From Bradyrhizobiaceae bacterium (lineage in GTDB: Bacteria; Pseudomonadota; Alphaproteobacteria; Rhizobiales; Xanthobacteraceae): DNA of 64,000 nt. A program made the translations under genes and the position numbers. Positions 31,697 to 40,059 of this stretch are shown here, in pieces. Where the stretch lies: positions 1 through 64,000 of the forward strand of contig RXJC01000003.1 in assembly GCA_003963435.1 (NCBI GenBank), written 5' to 3'. Below the pieces are notes generated by a model. That model had not been told where the DNA came from, made no database searches, and saw only the letters and a list, made by a program, of their open reading frames with translations. Position 1 is the stretch's first letter. Each line of letters starts with the position of its first letter.

Positions 31697-34052
31697 GGCG
31701 CTTAAAACCCGAGAGATCGAGCCCGATGTCTATCTGCCGTTCGGCCGGCATGTCACTGACACGGTGATCAGTCTGACAACCCGCGCCCTGCTGGCGGTAA
31801 TCCGGATCGACGGCGCTTCGTTCGAGACTGCCGAAACATCGGACCTGAACGATCTACATGCCAAGCTGAATCTCACCCTGCGCAATGTTGCAGATCCGCA
31901 GCTGGCGCTCTGGAGCCACCTGGTGCGCCGCCGGACATCGGTCTATCCCGACGGTACCTTCAGGTCGACCTTTGCAGCGGCGCTTGACGCACAATATCGC
32001 CAGCGACTTTGCAAGGAAGCGCTGTTTCGCAACGATCTCTATCTAACCCTGGTTTGTCATCCCGGCCGAGCGGCTACCGATACGGCGGCCGCCTTCTTTC
32101 GGCGGCTCGGCCGAAGCGCAGGGAATTCCACCGAGGTGGACAGCGGGGCGCTGAAACGGCTGGACGATGCAACGCGAGATATCGTCGCGGCACTCGACCG
32201 TTACGGCGCCCGTGCGGTTGGATTGTTTGAGCGCGACGGCATCACCTTCTCGGAACCGATGGAGTTGCTCCATGCGCTCGCCTCGGCGGAATGGATGGCG
32301 ATGCCATTGCCGCAAGGGCCGATCGGCCCGGCACTCTATTCAAACCGTGTCATCTTCGGCCGCGAAGCCCTCGAAATCCGCAGCGCCGGCGGATCGCGGT
32401 TCGCCGGTATGTTCGGCCTCAAGGAATATCCCGCGTCGACCCGGCCTGGCCTGTTGAACGCGCTGCTTTCCGCGCCGTTTGAGCTCATCGTCACGCAATC
32501 ATTCGCGTTTCTGGCGAAGGCGGACGCCAAGACGGTCCTGACGCGCAAGCAGAACCAGCTGGTCTCGGCCCAAGATCCGGCGGCCTCGCAGATCGACGAG
32601 CTCTCTGATGCGCTCGACGATCTCGAATCCAATCGGTTCGTGCTTGGAGACCATCACCTCTCGCTCCTGGTCTACGCCGATACGCCATCGCAGCTGCAGG
32701 AGCACATGAGCGTGGCGAGGCGCGCACTGGCCGATGCGGGTGCCGTGGTCGCCCGGGAAGATCTTGGACTTGAAGCAGCCTATTGGGCCCAGCTTCCCGG
32801 GCTGTTCAAATATCGGGCACGCACGGGCGCGATCAACTCGCGGAATTTCGCGGCGTTCTCACCGTTCCACACCTATCCGACCGGACAGCCTGCGGGCAAC
32901 CATTGGGGACCGGCGGTTGCAATGCTCAAGACCGCGTCCGGTTCGCCCTTCTATTTTTCTTTTCATCATGGCGACCTCGGCAATACCTTCATCTGCGGCC
33001 CCTCGGGATCCGGCAAGACCGTCGTACAGAACTTCCTGCTGTCGCAGGCCGAGCGGTTAGGTGCGTCCTACGTTTTCTTCGACAAGGATCGGGGCGCCGA
33101 GATTTTCGTGCGCGCCGCTGGTGGCACCTATCTGACGCTCCACAACGGCGCCCCGAGCGGGTGCGCGCCGCTCAAGGCGCTGGAGCTGACGCCAGCAAAT
33201 CTTTCCTTCCTGAGCGAACTTGTGAGGAAACTCGTCACGCCGGACGACCGCCCGCTGACCGTGATCGAGGAGGAACGAATCGATTCCGGACTGCGAGCGC
33301 TCGGTCAGCTGCGGCAATCAGAGCGATCGTTCGGGACGTTGCGGGCTTTTCTTGGACAGCAAGACCGCGAGGGCATTGGCGCGCGGCTCGAGCGATGGTG
33401 CCGGGGCGCTCCTTTTGGCTGGGTGCTCGATGGTGATCAGGATGCGATCGGTCTCGACGCTCGGTTCATTGGTTTCGACATGACCGATCTCCTGGATCAT
33501 CCCACGGTGCGCACGCCGCTGATGATGTATCTGTTCCATCGAGTGGAGCGCTTAATCGACGGCCGGCGCCTGATCATCGACATTGACGAGTTCTGGAAGG
33601 CGCTTGGGGACGAGGCATTTCGCGATCTCGCCAACAACAAGCTGAAAACCATCCGCAAGCAGAACGGCGTCATGGTGTTCGGGACGCAGTCGCCACGCGA
33701 CGCGCTGGCCTCGCCGATCGCGCACACCATTGTCGAACAATGCCCGACGCAAATCTTCCTGCCAAACGCGCGCGGAACACGATCGGACTATGTCGATGGC
33801 TTTCATCTGACCGACACGGAATTCCGCCTGATCAAGGAGGAGCTCGCTCCTGAAAGCCGGCGCTTCCTGGTCAAGCAAGGCCATAATTCGGTGGTGGCGG
33901 AACTCGACCTCGGCGGTTTTGACGATGCACTCGCCGTCTTGTCGGGACGCACCGAAACCGTCGAACTGCTCGACGGCATTCGCAAGCAAGTCGGCGATGA
34001 CCCGGCGCAATGGCTGCCGCTATTTCACGCGGAACGGAGGAAGGCCCAATGA
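31686..34052 (+). CDS. virB4: VirB4 conjugation ATPase
   Basis: This 788-aa cytoplasmic, membrane-associated ATPase energises pilus biogenesis and DNA transfer. Walker A GPSGSGKT is at about 438 and Walker B IIDIDEFWKAL at about 631. The N-terminal VirB4/CagE domain precedes them (FGRHVTDTVISLTTRALLAV). The length is normal for the family. The ATG at 31686 overlaps the end of virB3, and the stop overlaps the virB5 ATG by 4 bp. Confidence 0.95.
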   Translation: MRNRALKTREIEPDVYLPFGRHVTDTVISLTTRALLAVIRIDGASFETAETSDLNDLHAKLNLTLRNVADPQLALWSHLVRRRTSVYPDGTFRSTFAAALDAQYRQRLCKEALFRNDLYLTLVCHPGRAATDTAAAFFRRLGRSAGNSTEVDSGALKRLDDATRDIVAALDRYGARAVGLFERDGITFSEPMELLHALASAEWMAMPLPQGPIGPALYSNRVIFGREALEIRSAGGSRFAGMFGLKEYPASTRPGLLNALLSAPFELIVTQSFAFLAKADAKTVLTRKQNQLVSAQDPAASQIDELSDALDDLESNRFVLGDHHLSLLVYADTPSQLQEHMSVARRALADAGAVVAREDLGLEAAYWAQLPGLFKYRARTGAINSRNFAAFSPFHTYPTGQPAGNHWGPAVAMLKTASGSPFYFSFHHGDLGNTFICGPSGSGKTVVQNFLLSQAERLGASYVFFDKDRGAEIFVRAAGGTYLTLHNGAPSGCAPLKALELTPANLSFLSELVRKLVTPDDRPLTVIEEERIDSGLRALGQLRQSERSFGTLRAFLGQQDREGIGARLERWCRGAPFGWVLDGDQDAIGLDARFIGFDMTDLLDHPTVRTPLMMYLFHRVERLIDGRRLIIDIDEFWKALGDEAFRDLANNKLKTIRKQNGVMVFGTQSPRDALASPIAHTIVEQCPTQIFLPNARGTRSDYVDGFHLTDTEFRLIKEELAPESRRFLVKQGHNSVVAELDLGGFDDALAVLSGRTETVELLDGIRKQVGDDPAQWLPLFHAERRKAQ

Positions 34053-34771
34053 TGGTTCAGCGTATGCCGGCGGCTCTCGCCTGCCTGTCCGTCATCACCC
34101 TCTTGGTGGCCTCACCCGCAGGGGCGGAGATCGTGTTCGACCCAAGCGTCTATGCGCGTCAGTTTGAACAGCTGACTGAACTCAAAAAGCAGGTCGACAC
34201 CCTGACGTCGCAGCTCAAGGTCGCACAGGATCAATTGAGCCAGGCCAAGCAGCTCTATGACAGCTTTAACAAGCGGACGAATGCCAATGATATCGGCGCG
34301 CTCCTGAACACGCCACAGTTCCGGAAAGTTCTGCCCCAGCAGTTCTCGGACATCGAACGTCTCGTCGCGGGGCAGGGTGGCGGCAACTTCGCCGACGCGA
34401 TCAACCATTATCTTTCGCAGAATCGCGCCTATGCCGGCAACAGCGGAAATTCCTATTACCGGAGCGAGCTCGACCGGATCGCTCGGCAGACCGGGGCGAA
34501 GCACTCCATGGGTCAGGCAGTGTATGACACCGCCTCGCAGCGCATCGATGCGCTTGAGGAGCTCAGGGCTCGCATCAGCTCGGCGACCGACGCCAAGGAG
34601 ATTCTCGATCTCTCAGCGCGGTTGCAGGCCGAACAGGCGCTGTTGCAGAACGACGTGCTCCGAATGCAGGGGCTGGCAATGATCCAGCAGGCCCGCGCGG
34701 ACATGGATGGGCAGCGGGAACGGGAGAGACGGCGGCAACTGGTCGATGAGATGAAGGCAGCCCTGCAATGA
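34049..34771 (+). CDS. virB5: VirB5/TrbJ pilus-associated protein
   Basis: This 240-aa exported protein has a signal peptide (about 1-25, ending SPAGA), then long coiled-coil helices (YARQFEQLTELKKQVDTLTS) and a C-terminal helical region rich in Gln and Arg. It is a minor pilus-tip component needed for donor-recipient contact. It overlaps virB4 (ATGA) and the eexN start by 4 bp. Confidence 0.88.
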   Translation: MMVQRMPAALACLSVITLLVASPAGAEIVFDPSVYARQFEQLTELKKQVDTLTSQLKVAQDQLSQAKQLYDSFNKRTNANDIGALLNTPQFRKVLPQQFSDIERLVAGQGGGNFADAINHYLSQNRAYAGNSGNSYYRSELDRIARQTGAKHSMGQAVYDTASQRIDALEELRARISSATDAKEILDLSARLQAEQALLQNDVLRMQGLAMIQQARADMDGQRERERRRQLVDEMKAALQ

Positions 34772-35013
34772 AGACGAGACTTGCCATTCTTCTCCTCACC
34801 GGCGCCACGGCTCTCGTGGGCTGCAACGACGCCGACAAGGGTCAACAAGCCAAGACCGTCGGCTGGTTTCTGGATCACCGGGACGAGCTCACCACGGCTC
34901 TCAAGGCGTGCCGCGACAATCCGGGCGAACGCGGGAAAACTCCCGACTGCATCAACGCCAATGAAGCCCGCAAGAAAGCCTTCGTCAAAGAGATGAAGGA
35001 CGCCCTGAAATAA
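34768..35013 (+). CDS. eexN: EexN-type entry-exclusion lipoprotein
   Basis: This 81-aa protein has a lipoprotein signal with lipobox LVGC (Cys about 19), then KTVGWFLDHRDELTTALKAC, then NPGERGKTPDCINANEA. The two-cysteine, CxNA pattern is that of EexN/TrbK-like lipoproteins placed between virB5 and virB6. It would stop redundant entry of the same element by acting on VirB6 or VirB5 of the donor. It overlaps virB5 by 4 bp and precedes virB6 by 11 bp. Confidence 0.85.
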   Translation: MKTRLAILLLTGATALVGCNDADKGQQAKTVGWFLDHRDELTTALKACRDNPGERGKTPDCINANEARKKAFVKEMKDALK

Positions 35014-35024
35014 GGACCGCCACG

Positions 35025-36011
35025 ATGGCCGTAAACGTCTTCGACAGTTTCCTGAAGGAGTTCGAGCAACCGATCACGGCATTCGTGTCGACGTCGGTCT
35101 CGAATCTCGCCACCTACATCGACGGTCCACTTCGTACCGCAGTGACGCTCTACGTCATTCTCTACGGCTTTGCCGTGATGCGCGGCGCGATCTCTGAGCC
35201 GATCATGGAATTCGCCTGGCGGGCGATGCGGATCGTGGTCGTGGTGTTGCTGGCGACGAATTCCAGCGCGTTTCAGCAATATGTCACGAGTCTGTTCTTC
35301 GACTCGTTGCCGAAAGAAATCGGCAATGCATTAGCGGGCTCAGGGCTAAATACCAGTTCGGGAGCGCCCTTCGATCAACTTCTCTCCAAAGGAATCGACG
35401 TCGCCAATAAGATCTACGATCAAGCGGGAATCACCGATGTGGCGCCGGCACTGATTGCGGGCATTCTTCTCGTTTTTGTGGCAGTCGGTGCTTTCTTACA
35501 GTTCGCTATCCTGCTCTATGCCAAGGTTGGTCTAGGCGTCGTCATCGCACTCGGCCCGATCTTCATAGCGCTGGGACTATTTGAGGCAACGCGCCCGTTT
35601 ACAGAAGCCTGGCTTCGGCAGCTCGCGAACTTCGTGATCCTGCTGGTCCTGGTTGTCGCACTGGTCGGGTTGATGCTGTCCACCGTCAGCGGCTTCATCG
35701 ACAGGTTTGGAGCCAACGCAGGAACGGCGGGCGAGATGGTGGTCGCCGCGGTCGCCATCAGTGCCGTGCTCGGTCTGTCCGGATATATCGCGCTTCAGTT
35801 GCCGACCATCGCAGGCGGTCTCGCCGGAGGTGGGGCGTCGCTCGCAAGCCGGCTGGTCACAAACCCACTGATTGCCAATGCCACGGCCGCGGCGGGAGGG
35901 GCCTACGCTGGCGCCAGCTGGTCGGCCAGCCGCGGTCTCGCCGCGATACGGGCGAGCCGCCAGGGCGGCAGCATCCGGCGTGCGAAATCCCAGGGGACCA
36001 CGGCTGCGTAA
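35025..36011 (+). CDS. virB6: VirB6/TrbL channel protein
   Basis: This 328-aa polytopic inner-membrane protein has six or seven hydrophobic helices, with long ones at about 140-165, 170-195 and 205-230. The family core ALGPIFIALGLFEATRPFTE is followed by W. A Gly/Ala-rich cytoplasmic tail ends in basic residues. It forms part of the DNA translocation path. Confidence 0.92.
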   Translation: MAVNVFDSFLKEFEQPITAFVSTSVSNLATYIDGPLRTAVTLYVILYGFAVMRGAISEPIMEFAWRAMRIVVVVLLATNSSAFQQYVTSLFFDSLPKEIGNALAGSGLNTSSGAPFDQLLSKGIDVANKIYDQAGITDVAPALIAGILLVFVAVGAFLQFAILLYAKVGLGVVIALGPIFIALGLFEATRPFTEAWLRQLANFVILLVLVVALVGLMLSTVSGFIDRFGANAGTAGEMVVAAVAISAVLGLSGYIALQLPTIAGGLAGGGASLASRLVTNPLIANATAAAGGAYAGASWSASRGLAAIRASRQGGSIRRAKSQGTTAA

Positions 36012-36059
36012 GCAAGGTCGCCGGCACCAGGCGACAAGCAAGACAGGGGCATCAGAACG

Positions 36060-36353
36060 ATGTGGCGTCGACTATCCATCATTTGCGTCATCGCATGCCA
36101 GCTTGGCGGCTGCGGGACCTGGTCAAAGGGACCGCCGTCATGTGACGGTACGGCGCGGCGGCCGCTTAACCGCTCATTGTGGGATTGGGAGTCCGGCGCG
36201 CCGCCGGCGACACCGGAGCCACCAGCTTCGCCATCCGCACCCATCATTCGGAAGGGCGAGGGCAATTCCTCCGTACCCTCGACCCATCTCGCCGCGTCTG
36301 GCCGCTGGACCAACATTGCGGCCTCGTATCGCACTTGCGGCAGGGAGGCGTGA
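36060..36353 (+). CDS. virB7: VirB7-like lipoprotein
   Basis: This 97-aa protein has the lipobox LGGC at Cys18, then CDGTARRPLNRSLWDWE, a motif I associate with the small lipoprotein between virB6 and virB8 in rhizobial systems. A Pro-rich middle and an RTCGREA end complete it. It would anchor VirB9 at the outer membrane. Confidence 0.8.
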   Translation: MWRRLSIICVIACQLGGCGTWSKGPPSCDGTARRPLNRSLWDWESGAPPATPEPPASPSAPIIRKGEGNSSVPSTHLAASGRWTNIAASYRTCGREA

Positions 36354-36354
36354 G

Positions 36355-37026
36355 ATGGTCGGGCATGATGATCTGAAAGCCTACTTTGAGAACTCGCGGC
36401 GATGGGAACAAGATCTCCTGCTGTCGGCCCATCGCTCGCGGCGAATAGCCTGGGTCATTGCCGCGGGCGCCTGCGCACTGGCGATCGCCTCGGTCGGAGC
36501 GGTCGCAGCGCTGGCGCCGCTGAAGACAGTCGAGCCGTTCGTGATCCGGGTCGACAATGCCACTGGCATTGTGGACACTGTCTCCGCCCTCAATTCGACG
36601 CCGGCGCGATACGACGAAGCGGTGACCAAATATTTCCTTGGTCGCTACGTTCGCGCGCGTGAAGGCTACAGCTATCCGGAAGCCGAAACCAATTTTCGGA
36701 CGATTTCGCTGCTTTCCGGGCAGGGCGAACAAGCCCGCTTCGCAGCCTGGTACCGTGGGTCGAATCCCGAAAGCCCACAGGTCGTCCAAGGCCGTTTTGG
36801 TGTTGCCACCGTCCGGATCAAAGCGATCTCACTCCTGGCCGACAATGTCGCATCTGTGCGGTTCATGAAAGAGACCCGCAAGGGCGAGGAAACCCATGTG
36901 ACCCATTGGGTCTCGACCCTAACCTTCTCTTACGCCAACGCACCGATGTCGTCCGCCGACCGTCTGATCAATCCGCTCGGCTTTCTGGTTTCAGAATATC
37001 GCGCCGATCCGGAGGTCGTGCCATGA
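36355..37026 (+). CDS. virB8: VirB8 assembly factor
   Basis: This 223-aa bitopic inner-membrane protein has a short cytoplasmic N-terminus (YFENSRRWEQDLL), one transmembrane helix (about 30-52) and a periplasmic NTF2-like domain with the family pattern YDEAVTKYFLGRYVRAREGY. It nucleates the core complex. The ATG at 36355 lies one base after the virB7 stop; the stop overlaps the virB9 ATG. Confidence 0.93.
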   Translation: MVGHDDLKAYFENSRRWEQDLLLSAHRSRRIAWVIAAGACALAIASVGAVAALAPLKTVEPFVIRVDNATGIVDTVSALNSTPARYDEAVTKYFLGRYVRAREGYSYPEAETNFRTISLLSGQGEQARFAAWYRGSNPESPQVVQGRFGVATVRIKAISLLADNVASVRFMKETRKGEETHVTHWVSTLTFSYANAPMSSADRLINPLGFLVSEYRADPEVVP

Positions 37027-37874
37027 AACGTTTTGCGCTTTTGATGACTTTAGCTCTTGGATTTGCGGCACCGGTGCTGGCGCTGCAGCAGCCGGCGCCC
37101 GGTCAACACGATGCGCGCGTACGCACCGTGACCTATGACCCAGCCAACGTGGTCCGCCTCAATGGCGTCATTCGCGCCTCGACCCAGGTCGTGTTTGCCG
37201 ATGACGAGGAAATCGCCCATGTCGCCATTGGTGACGCCATCGCATGGGAAGTTGCACCGGCGGGTTCGATCCTGTTCCTCAAGCCGCGCGAAAAGCACCC
37301 ACCGACCAATCTGCAGGTCGTCACCACCCGGCCCGATGGACGCAAGCGCTCCTATCAGTTCGAGTTGTCGATCGCCGAGACGACGCTGGCCGACAGCTAC
37401 TTCGTCGTCCGCTTCGCCTACCCAGGCGACGAGATCGAGCGTCGGCGCATCGAGGCCGCTGCCAGGGGCGCCGAGCGGGAAGGCGCGCTGATCGATCAGA
37501 CGTTTGACCTGCACCATGCCTACGGCGCGCGCAACTGGCGTTTTTCGGCCCAGGGCTCGATCGACCTCGAACCCGAAGCCGTCTTCGACGACGGCAAGGA
37601 GACCACGTTCCGCTTTGCTGGCAATCGGGAGATCCCGGCGATCTACCTGATCAACTCGGACGGCTCTGAAAGTCTCGTCCCTAAAGATGTCCGCGGCGAG
37701 CTTGTGGTAGTCCACGCCACTGCCCGCGAGTTTCGGCTGCGCAAGGGCGACATCGTGCTCTGCATCTTCAATGAAGCGTTCGATGCTGTCGGCGTCAATC
37801 CCGGCACCAACACCACGAGCCCCTCGATCGAGCGGCGGGCGAAGAGGCCATCTCCAATCCTTAAGGCACGATAG
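37023..37874 (+). CDS. virB9: VirB9 outer-membrane complex protein
   Basis: This 283-aa protein has a signal peptide (about 1-20), an N-terminal beta domain (DARVRTVTYDPANVVRL and so on) and a C-terminal domain with NWRFSAQGSIDLEPEAVFDD followed by FRFAGNREIPAIY, the CagX/VirB9 signature. It forms the outer core with VirB7 and VirB10. Confidence 0.94.
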   Translation: MKRFALLMTLALGFAAPVLALQQPAPGQHDARVRTVTYDPANVVRLNGVIRASTQVVFADDEEIAHVAIGDAIAWEVAPAGSILFLKPREKHPPTNLQVVTTRPDGRKRSYQFELSIAETTLADSYFVVRFAYPGDEIERRRIEAAARGAEREGALIDQTFDLHHAYGARNWRFSAQGSIDLEPEAVFDDGKETTFRFAGNREIPAIYLINSDGSESLVPKDVRGELVVVHATAREFRLRKGDIVLCIFNEAFDAVGVNPGTNTTSPSIERRAKRPSPILKAR

Positions 37875-37885
37875 GCGGGCGCAAC

Positions 37886-39031
37886 ATGACCGAGCTTGAG
37901 AACGAGACGCTTGCCGGCGAGCGCGGCATTACCCCGGTTGGAGGTGGGGACAACGGTCGAACAGCGATGCTCAAACGCGGCTTCGGCGCGCTAGCGCTCT
38001 CCGCATTCGCCTTTCTGGTCATCTGGGGAACCTGGAAAAGCGACAAGCCGGTCGGCGAGTCCGCCCGCAAGCTCATGATCCGCCAGGCGGCCGCCTTCGA
38101 GCCCGCCGCAGAGCCACCTGCCGCACCCATCACCACCGCGTCCATTCCGGTCGCACCTATTGCTGTCACACCGGCGGCCGCCGTATCCGCTGCGGACCAG
38201 ATGCTCGAAAGCGCGCGGCGCGCGCCGGTACTGGCCTATAACCGGCCGGTCGCATCGGGGCGTCCGCCCCGTGATGGCCTGACCGGAAGCGTCCCGGTCG
38301 ATCCCTTTGATTTTGGGCGGGCCGAGCCACGGAACGAGCTTGCGGACAAGCTGAAACCCACGCCAATCGAAGGCGTGCGCGCAGCCCGACTTCCCAATCG
38401 CAATCTTCTCGTCACCCAGGGCACGTCGATCCCTTGCGTACTCGAGACCGCGATGTCCTCAGATGTGGCTGGCTTCGTCTCCTGCGTCGTATTGCGCGAT
38501 GTGATGTCAGATTCCGGCAACGTGGTGCTGATGGAAAAGGGCACGCAAGTCGTCGGGGAATATCGTGGCAATGTCCGGCGCGGCTCCAAACGGATGTTTG
38601 TGCTATGGGCGCGCGCCAAGACGCCGACGGGCGTGATCGTGGCGCTGGCCTCGCCTGCCACGGATGGACTGGGCCGCGCAGGGTTCGACGGCGATATCGA
38701 CACGCATTTCTGGGAGCGCTTCGGTTCGGCGCTGTTGCTGTCGATCGTCAGCGATGCCTCCTCGATCGGGCGGCAGCAATTGCAAGACGGCTCAATCCAG
38801 ATCAACAACACTGCTGGTGCGAGCAACACCGCCGCCGGCATCGCCGTCGAGCAGTCCATCAACATCCCGCCGACGCTGAGCAAGAACCAAGGCGAGCTCG
38901 TGAATATCTTTGTCGCGCGCGATCTTGATTTCTCGTCTGTCTACCAACTCAAGCGGATCGAGAGCCGCACCCAAATTCTCGACCGTACCCTCCCCGGAGG
39001 CATCGTGGGTCCGGCTGTGGTGACGAAATGA
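37886..39031 (+). CDS. virB10: VirB10 energy-sensing core protein
   Basis: This 381-aa protein spans both membranes. It has a cytoplasmic tail, a transmembrane helix (about 34-52), a Pro/Ala-rich linker (AEPPAAPITTASIPVAPIAV) and a C-terminal TrbI domain starting at LLVTQGTSIPCVLETAMSSD with the family GYVxCxxxxDVYSxxGxVxLxxxG-type pattern. The ATG is 11 bp after virB9. The stop overlaps virB11 by 4 bp. Confidence 0.94.
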   Translation: MTELENETLAGERGITPVGGGDNGRTAMLKRGFGALALSAFAFLVIWGTWKSDKPVGESARKLMIRQAAAFEPAAEPPAAPITTASIPVAPIAVTPAAAVSAADQMLESARRAPVLAYNRPVASGRPPRDGLTGSVPVDPFDFGRAEPRNELADKLKPTPIEGVRAARLPNRNLLVTQGTSIPCVLETAMSSDVAGFVSCVVLRDVMSDSGNVVLMEKGTQVVGEYRGNVRRGSKRMFVLWARAKTPTGVIVALASPATDGLGRAGFDGDIDTHFWERFGSALLLSIVSDASSIGRQQLQDGSIQINNTAGASNTAAGIAVEQSINIPPTLSKNQGELVNIFVARDLDFSSVYQLKRIESRTQILDRTLPGGIVGPAVVTK

Positions 39032-40059
39032 GCGCAGGCACATCGGGCAATCACGATGGCGGACGGTTGGTGCTGGCGCGGTACCTCGAGCCGCTGGCTC
39101 CATACCTAGCCGACGACACCCTCACTGAAATCGTCGTCAACCGTCCGGGCGAGGTTTTCGTGGAGGGGACTGACGGTTGGACCCGGCATGAGCTAGCTGC
39201 CCTCACGCAAACTTACCTCTCACATCTTGCAACCGCAGCCGCCAGCCACACCCGACAGGATATAGGGCCGGAATACCCGGTGGTCTCGACCAGCCTGATC
39301 GGCGACGAGCGCTGTCAGATCGTTGTGCCACCCGCGGTCCCGGCGGGCATGATCAGTCTCACGATCCGCAAGCCCTCATCGTTGACCATGAACCTGAAAG
39401 CGCTCGAGCGGGCAGAGCTATTTGATGCGGTCCGCTCCGCGAGTGACGACCTGGATGCCGACGAGCATCGACTGCTGGCCCTGAAAGAAGCCGGCCATTG
39501 GCGCGAGTTCCTAGAGCTTGCGGTGCGCACCCGTCGCAATATCCTGATTTCGGGAGCAACCGGGTCGGGCAAGACTACTTTATCCAAGGCGTTGATTGCG
39601 GCGATCCCGGAGCACGAGCGGCTCATCACCATCGAAGACACCGCCGAGCTGGTCATCCCACATCAAAATTGCGTCCGGCTGCTCTATGCCAAGGATGGGC
39701 AGGGTGTGGCCAAGATCGGCCCCCGCGAACTCCTGGAATCGTCCTTGCGCATGCGGCCTGACCGCATTCTGCTGCAGGAGCTGCGCGACGGCACCGCCTT
39801 CTTTTATCTCAGGAATGTGAATTCGGGGCACCCAGGATCGATCACGACGGTTCACGCCGACAGCGCTCGCCTTGCCTTCGAACAGATGACCTTGCTGGCC
39901 AAAGAGAGTGCGGAGGGACGTGACCTCCACCGCGACGATATCCGTTCGCTTTTGCTGCATCTGGTCGACGTGGTGGTGCAGATGCAGAAGCGTAACGGCC
40001 GCTACCGCATCTCGGAAATCTACTATGACCCCGTTCGCAAACGCGACCACGCCCGTTAA
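39028..40059 (+). CDS. virB11: VirB11 traffic ATPase
   Basis: This 343-aa hexameric secretion ATPase has Walker A ISGATGSGKTT (about 174-184), the Asp box TIEDTAELVIPH, LLQELRDGTAFFYLRNVNSGHPGS split around Walker B, and the His box. It switches between pilus assembly and DNA transfer with VirB4 and VirD4. The virD4 start lies inside its last 12 codons. Confidence 0.95.
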   Translation: MSAGTSGNHDGGRLVLARYLEPLAPYLADDTLTEIVVNRPGEVFVEGTDGWTRHELAALTQTYLSHLATAAASHTRQDIGPEYPVVSTSLIGDERCQIVVPPAVPAGMISLTIRKPSSLTMNLKALERAELFDAVRSASDDLDADEHRLLALKEAGHWREFLELAVRTRRNILISGATGSGKTTLSKALIAAIPEHERLITIEDTAELVIPHQNCVRLLYAKDGQGVAKIGPRELLESSLRMRPDRILLQELRDGTAFFYLRNVNSGHPGSITTVHADSARLAFEQMTLLAKESAEGRDLHRDDIRSLLLHLVDVVVQMQKRNGRYRISEIYYDPVRKRDHAR

